Part shown: in pieces, positions 9,976 to 19,978 of the stretch
How positions within the stretch are numbered: position 1 is the stretch's first letter
How the letters are laid out: every line of letters starts with the position of its first letter
DNA from: Streptomyces sp. NBC_01314
Lineage (GTDB): Bacteria > Actinomycetota > Actinomycetes > Streptomycetales > Streptomycetaceae
Direction: 5' to 3'
Assembly (NCBI RefSeq): GCF_041435215.1
Contig: NZ_CP108394.1
Span: forward strand, 2,604,001-2,668,000
Length of the DNA stretch: 64,000 nt
Notes under the pieces: generated by a model
Database searches by the model: none
What the model was told of the DNA's origin: nothing
What the model saw: the letters and a program-made list of their open reading frames with translations, nothing else
Position numbers and translations under genes: made by a program

Positions 9976-10050
9976 CCGCCCGGCGACGCCGCGGCCGGCC
10001 GGCCTGCTCCTCCCGAAAGGGTGGAACAGACCTCAACTCATGTAACCCTC

Positions 10051-10479
10051 TCAGGACTGCAACTGGGCGAAGAGCGTCGCCAGGTCGATGAGGCCCCAGT
10101 GCTCGGTGAGCTTCCCGTCTGCCACCTTGAACATGCGGAGCTCCAGCACCTTGATCGATCGGCCGGTGGCGGGAGTGCCGTTGAAGGACCCGGTGTTCGT
10201 GCCGGTGAGGATGAAGTTGATCGCGAACCAATCGTCCTCGGCGACGACACGGACCGGCGTGGCGGCGAAGTCGGGGACCGCGTCGAGGAACGACGCCAGC
10301 ACCGCGCGGGTCTCCTCGAGGCCGGTGGCGGTGCCGTCGGCGGCGTGGTTGCGGAAGTCCGGCGCGTACAGGGCGAACAGGGCGTCGAGGTCACGCAGGT
10401 TGACGAGCTTGACGTACTCATCGGCAATTCGGTGCAAGTCGGCGGTGGACGCTTGGGTTTCGACATTCGAGGAAGACAT
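10051..10479 (-). CDS. SnoaL-like / NTF2-fold protein
   Basis: 142 residues from the ATG at 10479, preceded by GGAGAAG; a TTG 12 nt upstream is less likely. The segments RIADEYVKLVNLRDLDALFALYAPDF, GLEETRAVLASFLDAVPDF and KVADGKLTEHWGLID are typical of SnoaL-like polyketide-cyclase-fold proteins, small cone-shaped domains that bind hydrophobic ligands. The gene follows the old yellow enzyme gene on the same strand with a ~150-nt gap and may belong to the TetR-linked redox group. No enzymatic activity can be assigned. Confidence 0.85.
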   Translation of the reverse strand: MSSSNVETQASTADLHRIADEYVKLVNLRDLDALFALYAPDFRNHAADGTATGLEETRAVLASFLDAVPDFAATPVRVVAEDDWFAINFILTGTNTGSFNGTPATGRSIKVLELRMFKVADGKLTEHWGLIDLATLFAQLQS

Positions 10480-10632
10480 GTGCTTCTCCAATGTGGATGG
10501 ACGGAGCGGCTCCGCCCCGGTGATGGACAGCGGAATCGGGTCGAACCGGCGGGTTGGACGAGCAGGGTCCGGCGATGGCGCCGGGCAGCGGCTGCTTCTT
10601 CTCGCGGAGGCGAAGCGCCCGGCCGGGGTGTG

Positions 10633-11694
10633 TCAGGCGGTGTGGGTGGGGTAGTCGGTGTAGCCGGCCGCGCCGCCGCCGTAGAAGGTGTCCGGGTCGG
10701 GGGTGTTCAGCGGCGCATCGGCGCGGACGCGTTCGACCAGGTCGGGGTTGGCGAGTGCCAGCGTGCCGACGGTGATGACGTCGGCGATGCCGTCTTCGAC
10801 GTCCTTGGCGCGGGTGGCGATGTCGGTGCCGGCCCGGTTGAGGACGAGGGTGGTCGGCCACAACTTGCGGAGGGTGTGCAGGAGTTCGTCGTCGCCGCCG
10901 TGGAGGATGTGCAGGTAGGCGAGGTCGAGGGGGGCGAGGGCGCGTACGAGGGCGGGGTACAGCTCGTGGGTGTCGCTCTCGGCCATGTCATTGAAGGGGG
11001 TGGCGGGGGAGATACGGATGCCGGTGCGGCCGGCGCCGATCTCGTCGGCCACGGCGGTGGCGACCTCGACGGCGAAGCGGATGCGGTTCTCGATGGATCC
11101 GCCGTAACTGTCGGTGCGCTGGTTGGTGTTGGTGGAGAGGAACTGGTGCACGAGGTAGCCGTTGGCGCCGTGGATCTCGACGCCGTCGGCGCCGGCCGCG
11201 ATGGCTGCCGCGGCGGCGCGGCGGAAGTCGTCGACCACGGCGGCGACTTCCTCGGTGGACAGTTCGCGCGGTACCGGCATCTCCTGGAGCCCGGACGCGG
11301 TGAACATCTCGCCCGCCGGCTGGACCGGGGAGGGGGCGACCGGCTGCCGGTGGTGCGGGGTGTTGTCGGGGTGGGACATCCGTCCGGCGTGCATGAGCTG
11401 GATGACGATGCGACCGTCGGCCTTGTGCACGGCGTCGGTGACCTTGCGCCAGCCGGCGATGTGCTCCTCGGTGTAGATGCCGGGGGTGAGCGGGTAGCCC
11501 TGGCCGTCGGCGCTGGGCTGAGTGCCCTCGGTGATGATGAAGGCGTGCGAGGCGCGCTGGGCGTAGTACTCGGCGTTCAGCTCGGTCGGCGCGCCGTTCA
11601 GGGTGGAGCGGTTCCGGGTCAGGGGGGCCATGGCCAGCCGGTGCGGCAGGGGGATCTCTCCGGCGACGATCGGGTTCCACAGGGTGTTCGACAT
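10633..11694 (-). CDS. Old yellow enzyme (FMN-dependent alkene reductase, NemA-like)
   Basis: 353 residues beginning MSNTLWNPIVAG. Old yellow enzyme signatures are clear: LTRNRS near the N-terminus, IQLMHAGRMSHP, HGANGYLVHQFL with NQRTDSYGGS, and RISPATPFND. The enzyme uses FMN and NAD(P)H to reduce activated C=C bonds such as enones, maleimides and nitro compounds. Length is normal for NemA-type members. It lies in a minus-strand run with an SDR upstream (194-nt gap) and a SnoaL-like gene downstream, a common electrophile-response arrangement. A 13-nt direct repeat (TCGTACGGGAGGG) at 11808 and 11827 lies in its upstream region. Confidence 0.93.
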   Translation of the reverse strand: MSNTLWNPIVAGEIPLPHRLAMAPLTRNRSTLNGAPTELNAEYYAQRASHAFIITEGTQPSADGQGYPLTPGIYTEEHIAGWRKVTDAVHKADGRIVIQLMHAGRMSHPDNTPHHRQPVAPSPVQPAGEMFTASGLQEMPVPRELSTEEVAAVVDDFRRAAAAAIAAGADGVEIHGANGYLVHQFLSTNTNQRTDSYGGSIENRIRFAVEVATAVADEIGAGRTGIRISPATPFNDMAESDTHELYPALVRALAPLDLAYLHILHGGDDELLHTLRKLWPTTLVLNRAGTDIATRAKDVEDGIADVITVGTLALANPDLVERVRADAPLNTPDPDTFYGGGAAGYTDYPTHTA

Positions 11695-11888
11695 GGATGT
11701 TTCCTCAGGTGAAGGGTGTGAGTGAGAGAGCTGCGGGGTGGCGTGGTGGCGGCCCGGCCTGCGGGCAGCGGGTAGCGGGCGCCATCGTGGTGCTGGGTTC
11801 CGACTGGTCGTACGGGAGGGGACTGTTCGTACGGGAGGGAGGACGCCGAGCGTGTCGGTCCTCCCTCGCACCGGAGTCGGAGCGGCGG

Positions 11889-12680
11889 TCAGCCGCGGTA
11901 GCGATCGGCCGGGACCCGCAGGGACAGGTTCGGTACGAGCGCCTGACGCGCCTTCTCGAACGACTCCCAGTCGCTGATGTCCGGCAGCGACAAGATGGTG
12001 ACGGGCTCCCCGGCGTCGAGGCCGGCGAGCGCCGCGTCGACGGCGTCGTCCACGTTCATGACGATCTCGTCGGGAAACGTCTCGAGGTCGACACCGGAGC
12101 CGTCCCAGAGATCCGTGCGGACAGCGCCCGGCAGCACGGCCTGCACCGTGACGGGGCTCTCGGCGAGTTCCTGCTGCAGGGCCTGGGTGAACGTCAGCAC
12201 GTAGCTCTTGGTGCCGCTGTAGACGGCGCTGATGGGCAGGATGTTGAGAGCCATGGCGGAGGAGACGTTCACGACGGTGCCGCGCCCGCGGGCCGTCAGG
12301 CCCGGCAGGACCGCGATGGTCAGCCTGGTCAGCGCTGTCACATTGAGGTTGATCAGCGCCTCGTAGGCCGCCGCGTCGGAGCCTGCCAGCGGCGTGAGCA
12401 GCGCACCGCCGGCGTTGTTGACCAGCATGTCGATGCTCTCGTCGGTCCGCAGACGCTCCTCGACCACGGAGATCTGCGCCGCATCGGTGAGGTCGGCGGC
12501 GACGATGTCCACCGCACGGCCCGTGCGGCTGCGGATGTCCGACGCCAGCGTTTCCAGCCGCGCGGCGTTCCGGGCCACCAGGATCAGGTCGTAGCCCCGG
12601 TCGGCAAGCCGCTGCGCATAGGCGGCACCCAGGCCGGCGGACGCACCGGTGACGACAGCGGTCTTGTTCTGCGTGGTCAT
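11889..12680 (-). CDS. Short-chain dehydrogenase/reductase
   Basis: 263 residues of the classical SDR family. NAD(P)-binding motif TGASAGLG lies at residues ~11-18, NNAG near residue 90, and the catalytic tetrad is represented by NVSS and YSGTK (Tyr-x-x-x-Lys). PGAVRTDLWD follows in the substrate loop. The gene is divergent from a TetR regulator, and two matching inverted repeats in the 203-bp gap suggest direct repression. It probably acts with the old yellow enzyme downstream on carbonyl or enone compounds, which is inference. Confidence 0.92.
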   Translation of the reverse strand: MTTQNKTAVVTGASAGLGAAYAQRLADRGYDLILVARNAARLETLASDIRSRTGRAVDIVAADLTDAAQISVVEERLRTDESIDMLVNNAGGALLTPLAGSDAAAYEALINLNVTALTRLTIAVLPGLTARGRGTVVNVSSAMALNILPISAVYSGTKSYVLTFTQALQQELAESPVTVQAVLPGAVRTDLWDGSGVDLETFPDEIVMNVDDAVDAALAGLDAGEPVTILSLPDISDWESFEKARQALVPNLSLRVPADRYRG

Positions 12681-12748
12681 GGGGTGGATCTCATTTCTGG
12701 TCCGGCGGATGAGCGGATGAGCAGGGGCCAGAGCGTCGGCCCCTCGCT

Positions 12749-12770
12749 TTAGATTACGGTAACTATCTAA
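12749..12770. promoter_or_regulatory. Operator-like site 1 for the divergent TetR regulator
   Basis: TTAGAT and ATCTAA arms are separated by 10 nt (TACGGTAACT). The right half AACTATCTAA recurs in site 2. It lies ~70 bp upstream of the SDR start. TetR-family dimers bind inverted repeats of this size. Confidence 0.6.
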
Positions 12771-12846
12771 AACCGTCCAGTCAACGGCCCGCGACGCCGC
12801 ACGGAACGAGGTCCCTACTGCCGACCGCCCGACACTTCGCGTACGA

Positions 12847-12866
12847 TAGATGCACTTAACTATCTA
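12847..12866. promoter_or_regulatory. Operator-like site 2 for the TetR regulator
   Basis: TAGAT and ATCTA arms with the same 10-nt spacer as site 1 and the same AACTATCTAA right half. It ends 17 nt before the tetR start, so it overlaps the leader and is well placed for autorepression. Confidence 0.6.
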
Positions 12867-12883
12867 ACGTGAGCAGGTGACTG

Positions 12884-13450
12884 ATGAGTCGGGTTTCGCA
12901 AGCACAAGCGATCGAGAACCGCAGACGCGCGGTCGCCGCGGCCTCCCAGCTCTTCCGGGAGCGCGGCGTGAACGGCATCAGCGTCGCCGATCTGATGAAG
13001 TCCATCGGGCTGACCACGGGCGGCTTCTACAAGCAGTTCCCCTCCAAGGAGGCCCTGATCGCCGAGGCCGCCCAAGCCGCTTTCGGAGACGTTGACCTGC
13101 TCCTGGCTTCGTTCGACACGTCCCACGGCGATCACGACACCGCGCGCGCGGCCCTCGTCGACTACTACCTGTCGGCCGACCACCGTGACCAGCCCGGCAC
13201 CGGCTGTCCCACCGCGGGATTCGCAGGGGACATGGCTCGCGAGCCCGCAGCCGGGGAGGTACGCGAAACGTACGCGGCCGGAGTCCAGGACTTCGCCGCA
13301 TGGATGTCCACCGACACCAACGACGGCCTTCCCCTGGTGGCCACCCTGGTCGGCGCGATCCTGCTCGCCCGCGCCACGGCCGGCACAGAACTGTCGGAGA
13401 AGATCCTGGAGTCGACCCACACAGCCCTGACCGCACCACACGGACCTTGA
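12884..13450 (+). CDS. TetR/AcrR-family repressor
   Basis: 188 residues. The N-terminal helix-turn-helix is typical (AIENRRRAVAAASQLFRERG, ISVADLMKSIGLTTGGFYKQF, SKEAL). The C-terminal domain resembles the group that controls electrophile- or quinone-responsive SDR and reductase genes (GCPTAGFAGDMARE). The gene is divergent from the SDR, with two AT-rich inverted repeats in the gap, and likely represses itself and the SDR, possibly also the old yellow enzyme. The ligand is unknown. Confidence 0.92.
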   Translation: MSRVSQAQAIENRRRAVAAASQLFRERGVNGISVADLMKSIGLTTGGFYKQFPSKEALIAEAAQAAFGDVDLLLASFDTSHGDHDTARAALVDYYLSADHRDQPGTGCPTAGFAGDMAREPAAGEVRETYAAGVQDFAAWMSTDTNDGLPLVATLVGAILLARATAGTELSEKILESTHTALTAPHGP

Positions 13451-13479
13451 CCCGAAATCACGCGCACGGACTGTGCGGC

Positions 13480-13640
13480 TGGGGCCGAACGCCACGCGGT
13501 CAAGCACCCTCCGGAATCCCAGCGGCACGCGGTGCCGGTAGCCCTCCGGCCGCCCTCCCCACCCCTCCAGCGATGCCGGAATGGGCAGCAACGGCGGGAT
13601 GACCTGCCATTTGGCCTCCGCCAAGTCGCAGGCGTAACAC
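13480..13640 (-). pseudogene. IS5-type transposase N-terminal fragment
   Basis: Reading leftward from about 13627, the frame gives DLAEAKWQVIPPLLPIP, then EGWGGRPEGYRHR, matching the N-terminal domain of Streptomyces IS5-group transposases (DLTDAQW...LLP...GGRPE). Only ~50 codons remain and the DDE catalytic region is absent. It is an IS relic between the TetR gene and the hemicellulase locus. Confidence 0.65.
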
Positions 13641-13836
13641 CGCACGAGCTCCGGCCCGTCCGCCACGTTGCCGAACCGGTGCGCGAGGCAGTCACACGAC
13701 AGGGACGGCGAGTGGGACTCCACGCACGCGAGCGCGAAAGACTGCGGCAACGGTCTCCTGGTGACCGGTTACGCACTCCGAACCGCCGAGAGAACCTGCT
13801 GTCATGCGCCGTCTGATCCCGGATGGACGTCGACGG

Positions 13837-13865
13837 AGTGGAGCCAGGATCATCCTGGCTCCACT
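13837..13865. terminator. Hairpin terminator of the xylanase/esterase operon
   Basis: Arms AGTGGAGCCAGGAT and ATCCTGGCTCCACT are perfectly complementary (14 bp) with one central base. The hairpin ends 16 nt past the stop codon at 13882 of the minus-strand esterase gene. Confidence 0.8.
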
Positions 13866-13881
13866 CAGTGGTGCGGGCGTG

Positions 13882-15267
13882 TCACTGGAACTGTGCGAAG
13901 AACCTCCAGATCTCTGCTTTCGTCCAGGTGGCGACGCCGCTTTCGCCGGAGGAGCCGTCGACCGGACCGGGTATGTGGCCTCCGTCGAACGCGGCCCATT
14001 GGACCGGGTATCCGGCGCGACAGCCCGAGTAGGTGGTGGTGATGTGCGTTCGGCTGCCCGGGGCGGGCTCGCGCGGGCTCTGGGCAGTGCAGCCGTTGTT
14101 GGCGACGAACTTGTCGCGCAGGGACCGTCCTTGCGCGATGCCGAGGACGTTGTCGCTGATGCCGTGGATTCCGAAGTAGGCGATGGGCTGGGTGCCGCCG
14201 CTGCACCCGCTGATCTGAGCGCCGGACATGACCGCGACGGCCCTGAAGACGTTCGCCCGGCTGCATGCGAGTGCGTAGCTCATACCGCCGCCCCAGCTGA
14301 ATCCCGTGGCGAAACGCTGTGCCGGGTTGACACAGAGGCCGCCCTCGATTCGCCGGATCATGTCGTCGACGAAGGTGATGTCCTCACCACCCGCATTGGC
14401 CCAGCCGTTGCCGAGCCCCTGGGGGGCGACGAGGATCGCGCCGTTGTTCGACTGTTCCTGCTGGCCGTAGTAGGACCACGCGTTCCCGCTCGTGCCGCCC
14501 GAAGCGACGTCGCCGGCGGTTCCGCCCCGCCAGTGGAACGCGAAGATCAGCCGGTAGGGGTGGCTGTTGTCGTAGTTGGCGGGAACCCTGAGGATGAAGC
14601 TGCGGCTCTTGCCGCCGCTCTGAATCGTGTGCGTACCGCTCGCCAGAGTCGGGGTGCTGCCGCATCCGCCGCCACCGCCACCGCCACCGCCACCGGACGA
14701 CAGCTTGATCATCTGCCATTGCTGGTTGGCGCCGCCCCAGTCGGAGTACTGGACGACGTTGCCGCCATCGGCGGTGGAGGCGCCCTGCACCTCCACCGCC
14801 TTGCCGCTGGTGCGGTTGATCAGCCGGACGTGGCCCGCGTCGGAGTCGGCCAGGCGGAACTGCTGGTTGGCCCCGTTGTGGTCGGCCCACTGCTGGATCG
14901 CGGCACCGTCTGCGGTCGAGGCGCCGGCCACGTCGAGGACCTTGCCCGAATGCCGGGCCTTGAGGCGGTAGAAGCCGTCGCCGGAGTCCACGAACTGCCA
15001 CTGCTGGTTGGCTCCGTCGCCGCGCGTCCACTGGCCGGCCCGCGCGCCGTCGGCGGTGGACGAGCCGGAGACGTCCAGCGCCTTGCCGCTGTTGCGATTG
15101 ACCAGGACATACCAGGCATTGGTGTCCACCGTCGCCGCCTCGGCGGGCGCCGGATTCACCGCGGCGAGCATGCCGATCGCGAGGGTCGCCGCCACCACGG
15201 CGGCGATCCGGGACCACCAGCGATGTCGTCGTGGAGGGGCGGGGGAAGCCGCACCGTAGGTCTTCAT
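13882..15267 (-). CDS. Secreted feruloyl-esterase-like enzyme with N-terminal ricin-type lectin domain
   Basis: 461 residues. A signal peptide (RRHRWW, hydrophobic core, APAEAA) ends near residue 45. Residues ~47-190 form a ricin-type beta-trefoil with repeated SGKALDV, STADG and NQQW units. A run of glycines links it to an esterase domain of the PHB-depolymerase/feruloyl esterase type: GFSWGGG with nucleophile Ser324, a likely Asp in HGISDN and His in FDGGHIPG. Such enzymes release ferulate from arabinoxylan. The gene lies 31 nt downstream of the GH10 xylanase on the same strand, so the two probably share a transcript. The lectin domain closely resembles that of the GH62 enzyme at 17664-19130. 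Acetylxylan or PHB activity cannot be excluded. Confidence 0.88.
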   Translation of the reverse strand: MKTYGAASPAPPRRHRWWSRIAAVVAATLAIGMLAAVNPAPAEAATVDTNAWYVLVNRNSGKALDVSGSSTADGARAGQWTRGDGANQQWQFVDSGDGFYRLKARHSGKVLDVAGASTADGAAIQQWADHNGANQQFRLADSDAGHVRLINRTSGKAVEVQGASTADGGNVVQYSDWGGANQQWQMIKLSSGGGGGGGGGGCGSTPTLASGTHTIQSGGKSRSFILRVPANYDNSHPYRLIFAFHWRGGTAGDVASGGTSGNAWSYYGQQEQSNNGAILVAPQGLGNGWANAGGEDITFVDDMIRRIEGGLCVNPAQRFATGFSWGGGMSYALACSRANVFRAVAVMSGAQISGCSGGTQPIAYFGIHGISDNVLGIAQGRSLRDKFVANNGCTAQSPREPAPGSRTHITTTYSGCRAGYPVQWAAFDGGHIPGPVDGSSGESGVATWTKAEIWRFFAQFQ

Positions 15268-15298
15268 CGATTCACCCTTTCGTTTGTGACAGGTCCCA

Positions 15299-16855
<1,557 letters not shown>

Positions 16856-17082
16856 TCATGGGACCGTGACGATCTCAACCGGCACGGGCGTCACCCGTCA
16901 CCCGCCGGCCGTCGGGTGACGTACGGCGGGCGGCGCCGGTGTTTCGACACAGGCATGGGCGTACTCCATCGCAGCTCAGCCGGGGGACCGCCACGCGGCG
17001 TCGCGTACCTCTCCAACTGCGCGAAGAGCCAGGATGCGCTGGTGCGAACCTCACCGGAACGAAACGGGGTGGCGCAGGTGCT

Positions 17083-17151
17083 CTGTGCGCGGATCTGTCG
17101 TGCGGCTGTGCGTGGATCTGTCGTGCGGCTGTGCGTGGATCTGCCGTGCAG
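17083..17151. repeat. Three tandem copies of a 23-bp repeat
   Basis: Units start at 17083, 17106 and 17129, each beginning CTGTGCG and containing GGATCTG; the copies differ at one to three positions. The function is unknown; it could be slippage-derived. Confidence 0.8.
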
Positions 17152-17220
17152 CACAGATTGCCCAGGGCCGACGTAGCTCGATATCTCGAACTACGGCCGG
17201 TTCTCAGACTGGGAGATTGA

Positions 17221-17246
17221 AGTATTGACGATGCATCGTCAATACT
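17221..17246. promoter_or_regulatory. 26-bp perfect palindrome
   Basis: AGTATTGACGATG is followed at once by its exact reverse complement. It is AT-rich compared with its surroundings and contains TTGACGATG on both strands. Size and symmetry fit a dimeric repressor operator. The cognate protein is not in the window as far as I can tell. Confidence 0.55.
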
Positions 17247-17273
17247 CACCGCAGAAGAAGTTTCGGTTCTTCG

Positions 17274-17288
17274 TCCGAAACATTCGGA
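17274..17288. promoter_or_regulatory. CGAAACATTCG-type inverted repeat, copy 1
   Basis: TCCGAA and TTCGGA with an ACA spacer. The central 11-mer CGAAACATTCG (17276-17286) is found reverse-complemented at 17574-17584. CGAAA-type palindromes have been reported upstream of Streptomyces xylanase genes, so a xylan-response role is plausible. Confidence 0.5.
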
Positions 17289-17572
17289 ATCCCGGCGAGC
17301 CGGACGGTGGACCCCGGCGCCGCCGCCGGCGGAGCTCGTAGGGCCGGGGCCGGGGCCGGGACGAGTGTGCGGACGCCGCTTACTCAACTCCTCTCCTCTG
17401 CGTGGACGCCTTGGAGTGGCGAGCGGGTATCGCAGACTCCGGAGCGTTTCCGGTCGACGTGACAGCTCGCCAAGCCCGAAGGGGAGGCGCTATTTGTGGA
17501 CAGATCGGCGACAGGCCTTGACCAGAGGGCCCCACATTCCTAGCTTGTGGCGTCGAAGCATCCGGGAATTCT

Positions 17573-17585
17573 TCGAATGTTTCGA
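17573..17585. promoter_or_regulatory. CGAAACATTCG-type inverted repeat, copy 2
   Basis: TCGAA-TGT-TTCGA is a perfect inverted repeat, with its 11-bp core the reverse complement of copy 1. It lies ~80 bp upstream of the arabinofuranosidase start, a normal operator distance. Confidence 0.5.
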
Positions 17586-17663
17586 GATTGGTCCCTCCCC
17601 CGGCACGTCCGCTCCGCGGTTCATCGGAGTCACCTCACCCCCGCCCCCCAAGGAGGCCCTCTG

Positions 17664-19130
17664 ATGTGGTTTCGCCACCCTTCCCCGGTCCGTCGCAGAC
17701 GCCTACTCGCCGTCCTCGCACCCTTGCTGCTCGTGGCTACCTTCCTCGGCGCCCAGCCCGCCGCCGCGGCGACCGTAGACCCCAACGCCTCGTATGTGCT
17801 GGTCAACCGCAACAGCGGCAAGGCCCTGGACGTCTACAACATGGCGACCGACGACGGCGCCCGCATCACTCAGTGGTCCAGGAACGACCAGGCCCAACAG
17901 CAGTGGCAGTTCGTCGATTCCGGGGGCGGCTACTACCGCATCAAGTCCCGCCAGTCGGGCAAGGTGCTGGACGTCCACAACTGGTCCACCGCGAATGGCG
18001 GCGCGATCGTCCAGTGGACCGACCTGAACGCCACCAACCAGCAGTGGCGGCTGGCCGACAGCTCGGACGGCTACGTGAGGCTCATCTCGCGCCACAGCAA
18101 CAAGGCCCTCGAAGTGCAAGGCGCCTCCACCGCCGACAGCGCGAACATCGTCCAGTACGACGACTGGGGCGGCACAAACCAGCAGTGGCAGCTCGTCAAG
18201 GTCGGCGGCGACACCTCCGGCCCGTGCGATCTTCCGTCGACCTATCGCTGGACATCAACGGGCGCGCTGGCGCAGCCCAAGCAGGGATGGGTCTCGCTCA
18301 AGGACTTCACCGTCGTCCCCTACAACGGCAGGCAACTCGTCTATGCGACGACGCACGACACGGGGACGAGTTGGGGTTCGATGAACTTCGGCCTGTTCAC
18401 CAATTGGTCGGAGATGGCCTCGGCCAGTCAGAACACGATGTCGTCCTCCACCGTCGCGCCCACGCTCTTCTACTTCGCGCCGAAGAACATCTGGGTGCTC
18501 GCCTACCAGTGGGGCGGGACCGCCTTCTCCTACCGGACGTCGAGCGACCCCACCAACCCGAATGGCTGGTCATCCCAGCAGGTGCTCTTCTCCGGAAGCA
18601 TCTCCGGCTCCGGAACGGGACCCATCGACCAGACGCTCATCGGTGACGGGACGAACATGTACCTGTTCTTCGCCGGTGACAACGGCAAGATCTACCGGGC
18701 CAGTATGCCGATCGGGAACTTCCCGGGCAGCTTCGGCACGACCTCGACAGTGATCATGAGCGATACGACGAACAACCTGTTCGAAGCCCCGCAGGTCTAC
18801 AAGCTGCAGGGCCAGAACCGCTACCTCATGATCGTCGAGGCGATCGGCTCGCAGGGCCGCTACTTCCGCTCGTTCACGGCCACCAGTCTGAACGGCTCAT
18901 GGACACCCCAGGCCGCGACCGAGAGCAATCCCTTCGCCGGCAAGGCCAACAGTGGCGCCACCTGGACCAACGACATCAGCCACGGCGAACTGATCCGCAC
19001 CAGCGCCGATCAGACCATGACCGTCGATCCCTGCCATCTGCAGTTGCTCTACCAGGGGCGCAGCCCCGACTCCGGCGGCGACTACGGCCTCCTGCCCTAC
19101 CGTCCGGGTCTGCTGACACTGCAGCGTTGA
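17664..19130 (+). CDS. Secreted alpha-L-arabinofuranosidase, GH62 with N-terminal ricin-type lectin domain
   Basis: 488 residues from the ATG at 17664, behind AAGGAGG. A signal peptide ([14 protein letters not shown]...AAAA) precedes a ricin-type beta-trefoil at residues ~40-185 ([25 protein letters not shown]). The rest is a GH62 five-bladed propeller: [34 protein letters not shown] and [21 protein letters not shown] are family segments. The enzyme removes arabinose side chains from arabinoxylan, complementing the divergent xylanase and feruloyl esterase. Its lectin domain is much closer to that of the esterase than to the xylanase's. Length is normal for a two-domain GH62. Confidence 0.94.
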   Translation: MWFRHPSPVRRRRLLAVLAPLLLVATFLGAQPAAAATVDPNASYVLVNRNSGKALDVYNMATDDGARITQWSRNDQAQQQWQFVDSGGGYYRIKSRQSGKVLDVHNWSTANGGAIVQWTDLNATNQQWRLADSSDGYVRLISRHSNKALEVQGASTADSANIVQYDDWGGTNQQWQLVKVGGDTSGPCDLPSTYRWTSTGALAQPKQGWVSLKDFTVVPYNGRQLVYATTHDTGTSWGSMNFGLFTNWSEMASASQNTMSSSTVAPTLFYFAPKNIWVLAYQWGGTAFSYRTSSDPTNPNGWSSQQVLFSGSISGSGTGPIDQTLIGDGTNMYLFFAGDNGKIYRASMPIGNFPGSFGTTSTVIMSDTTNNLFEAPQVYKLQGQNRYLMIVEAIGSQGRYFRSFTATSLNGSWTPQAATESNPFAGKANSGATWTNDISHGELIRTSADQTMTVDPCHLQLLYQGRSPDSGGDYGLLPYRPGLLTLQR

Positions 19131-19147
19131 CGGCGTGACACCGATCC

Positions 19148-19197
19148 GGCTCCGGTAGGGAGCCGGCGTGGCGGGCTCGGCGGAAGGCCGAGCCCGC
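19148..19197 (+). terminator. Terminator pair after the GH62 gene
   Basis: A small hairpin (GGCTCC/GGAGCC, 19148-19164) is followed by a perfect 11-bp stem GCGGGCTCGGC/GCCGAGCCCGC with a GGAAG loop (19171-19197). Both lie within 70 nt of the stop codon. Confidence 0.85.
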
Positions 19198-19215
19198 CCG
19201 GGTCACGCGACCATC

Positions 19216-19600
19216 TCAGCGCTCATACGGCGACGGAGCGCGGGGTCGGGCAACGCTCACCAGCCCGAGGGCCATCCCGTAACGCGGTGCCGCCGCCGGT
19301 GGCGCTTGCCAACGGTCCAGGCGCACCGGGTCGCCTGGTGCGCTGCGGCGGACGAGCCGGGCTTCGGTGATGTGGGTGAACATCGCCTCGGCCGCACCGC
19401 TCGGGTCGCGGGCGGCGACGCGCTCGTACACGCGGCGATGGCCGCGGTTGGAGGCGACGCACATGGCGCGCTCGGGCCGGCCCATGTACCGCGCGGTGTC
19501 GACGACCTGGCTCTCCAGCGCGCGGACCACCCCACGGGCGATGCGGTGTCCCGACGCCTGCATGATGACGTCATGGAAGGGGACCCAGCTCGCCCGGCGC
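19216..19600 (-). pseudogene. GntR-family regulator remnant (FCD domain only)
   Basis: Reading leftward from ~19578, the frame gives FHDVIMQASGHRIARGVVRAL, ARYMGRPERAM and YERVAARDPSGAAEAMFTHI, a typical FCD ligand-binding domain of FadR-type GntR regulators. No N-terminal winged helix is present upstream; the sequence there is unrelated. It is a truncated, probably dead gene. Confidence 0.7.
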
Positions 19601-19978
19601 GTCCGGTGAAGGGAATCCGCGCCTGACGAGTGTCTGGTCTGTCCTGTGCCGATCGCAAAGTTGGTTGATCTTTGAGTGCCCAGGTAGTGGGCATGGACAA
19701 GTCCAGAGGGACAGTGGCCTCCCGGTCCGCACCGATGCGAGTTCTCACCCAACGCATCGTCGCGAAACCAGCCAGGAGGCTCCACTGGCGGCCATACCAA
19801 GCCGGGGCAGTAGTGCCCTGATCGCGGCTCATGCCGAGGGAGGTGTCTGCGGCGGAGTCGTGCCATCCCGCAGAGAACCCTTCGCCCCAAGGGGCCTCGC
19901 CCATGAACGCCGGTCCGGGCGGCCCGAGGGCGACCGGATACAGTGCGCGAGACCGCAGCCTGGTTTGTGAGGGGAAGC
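19601..19978. other. Region with no supported gene
   Basis: About 380 bp between the GntR remnant and the metallophosphoesterase. Frames are open on both strands but I recognise no family, and no frame has a good ribosome site. A GAGGGG ribosome site at its right end serves the next gene. Confidence 0.5.

Noticed and set aside
10051..12680. Secondary-metabolite cluster suggested by a SnoaL-like gene
   Set aside because: No polyketide synthase or other biosynthetic core enzyme is nearby; SnoaL-like domains are common stand-alone proteins.
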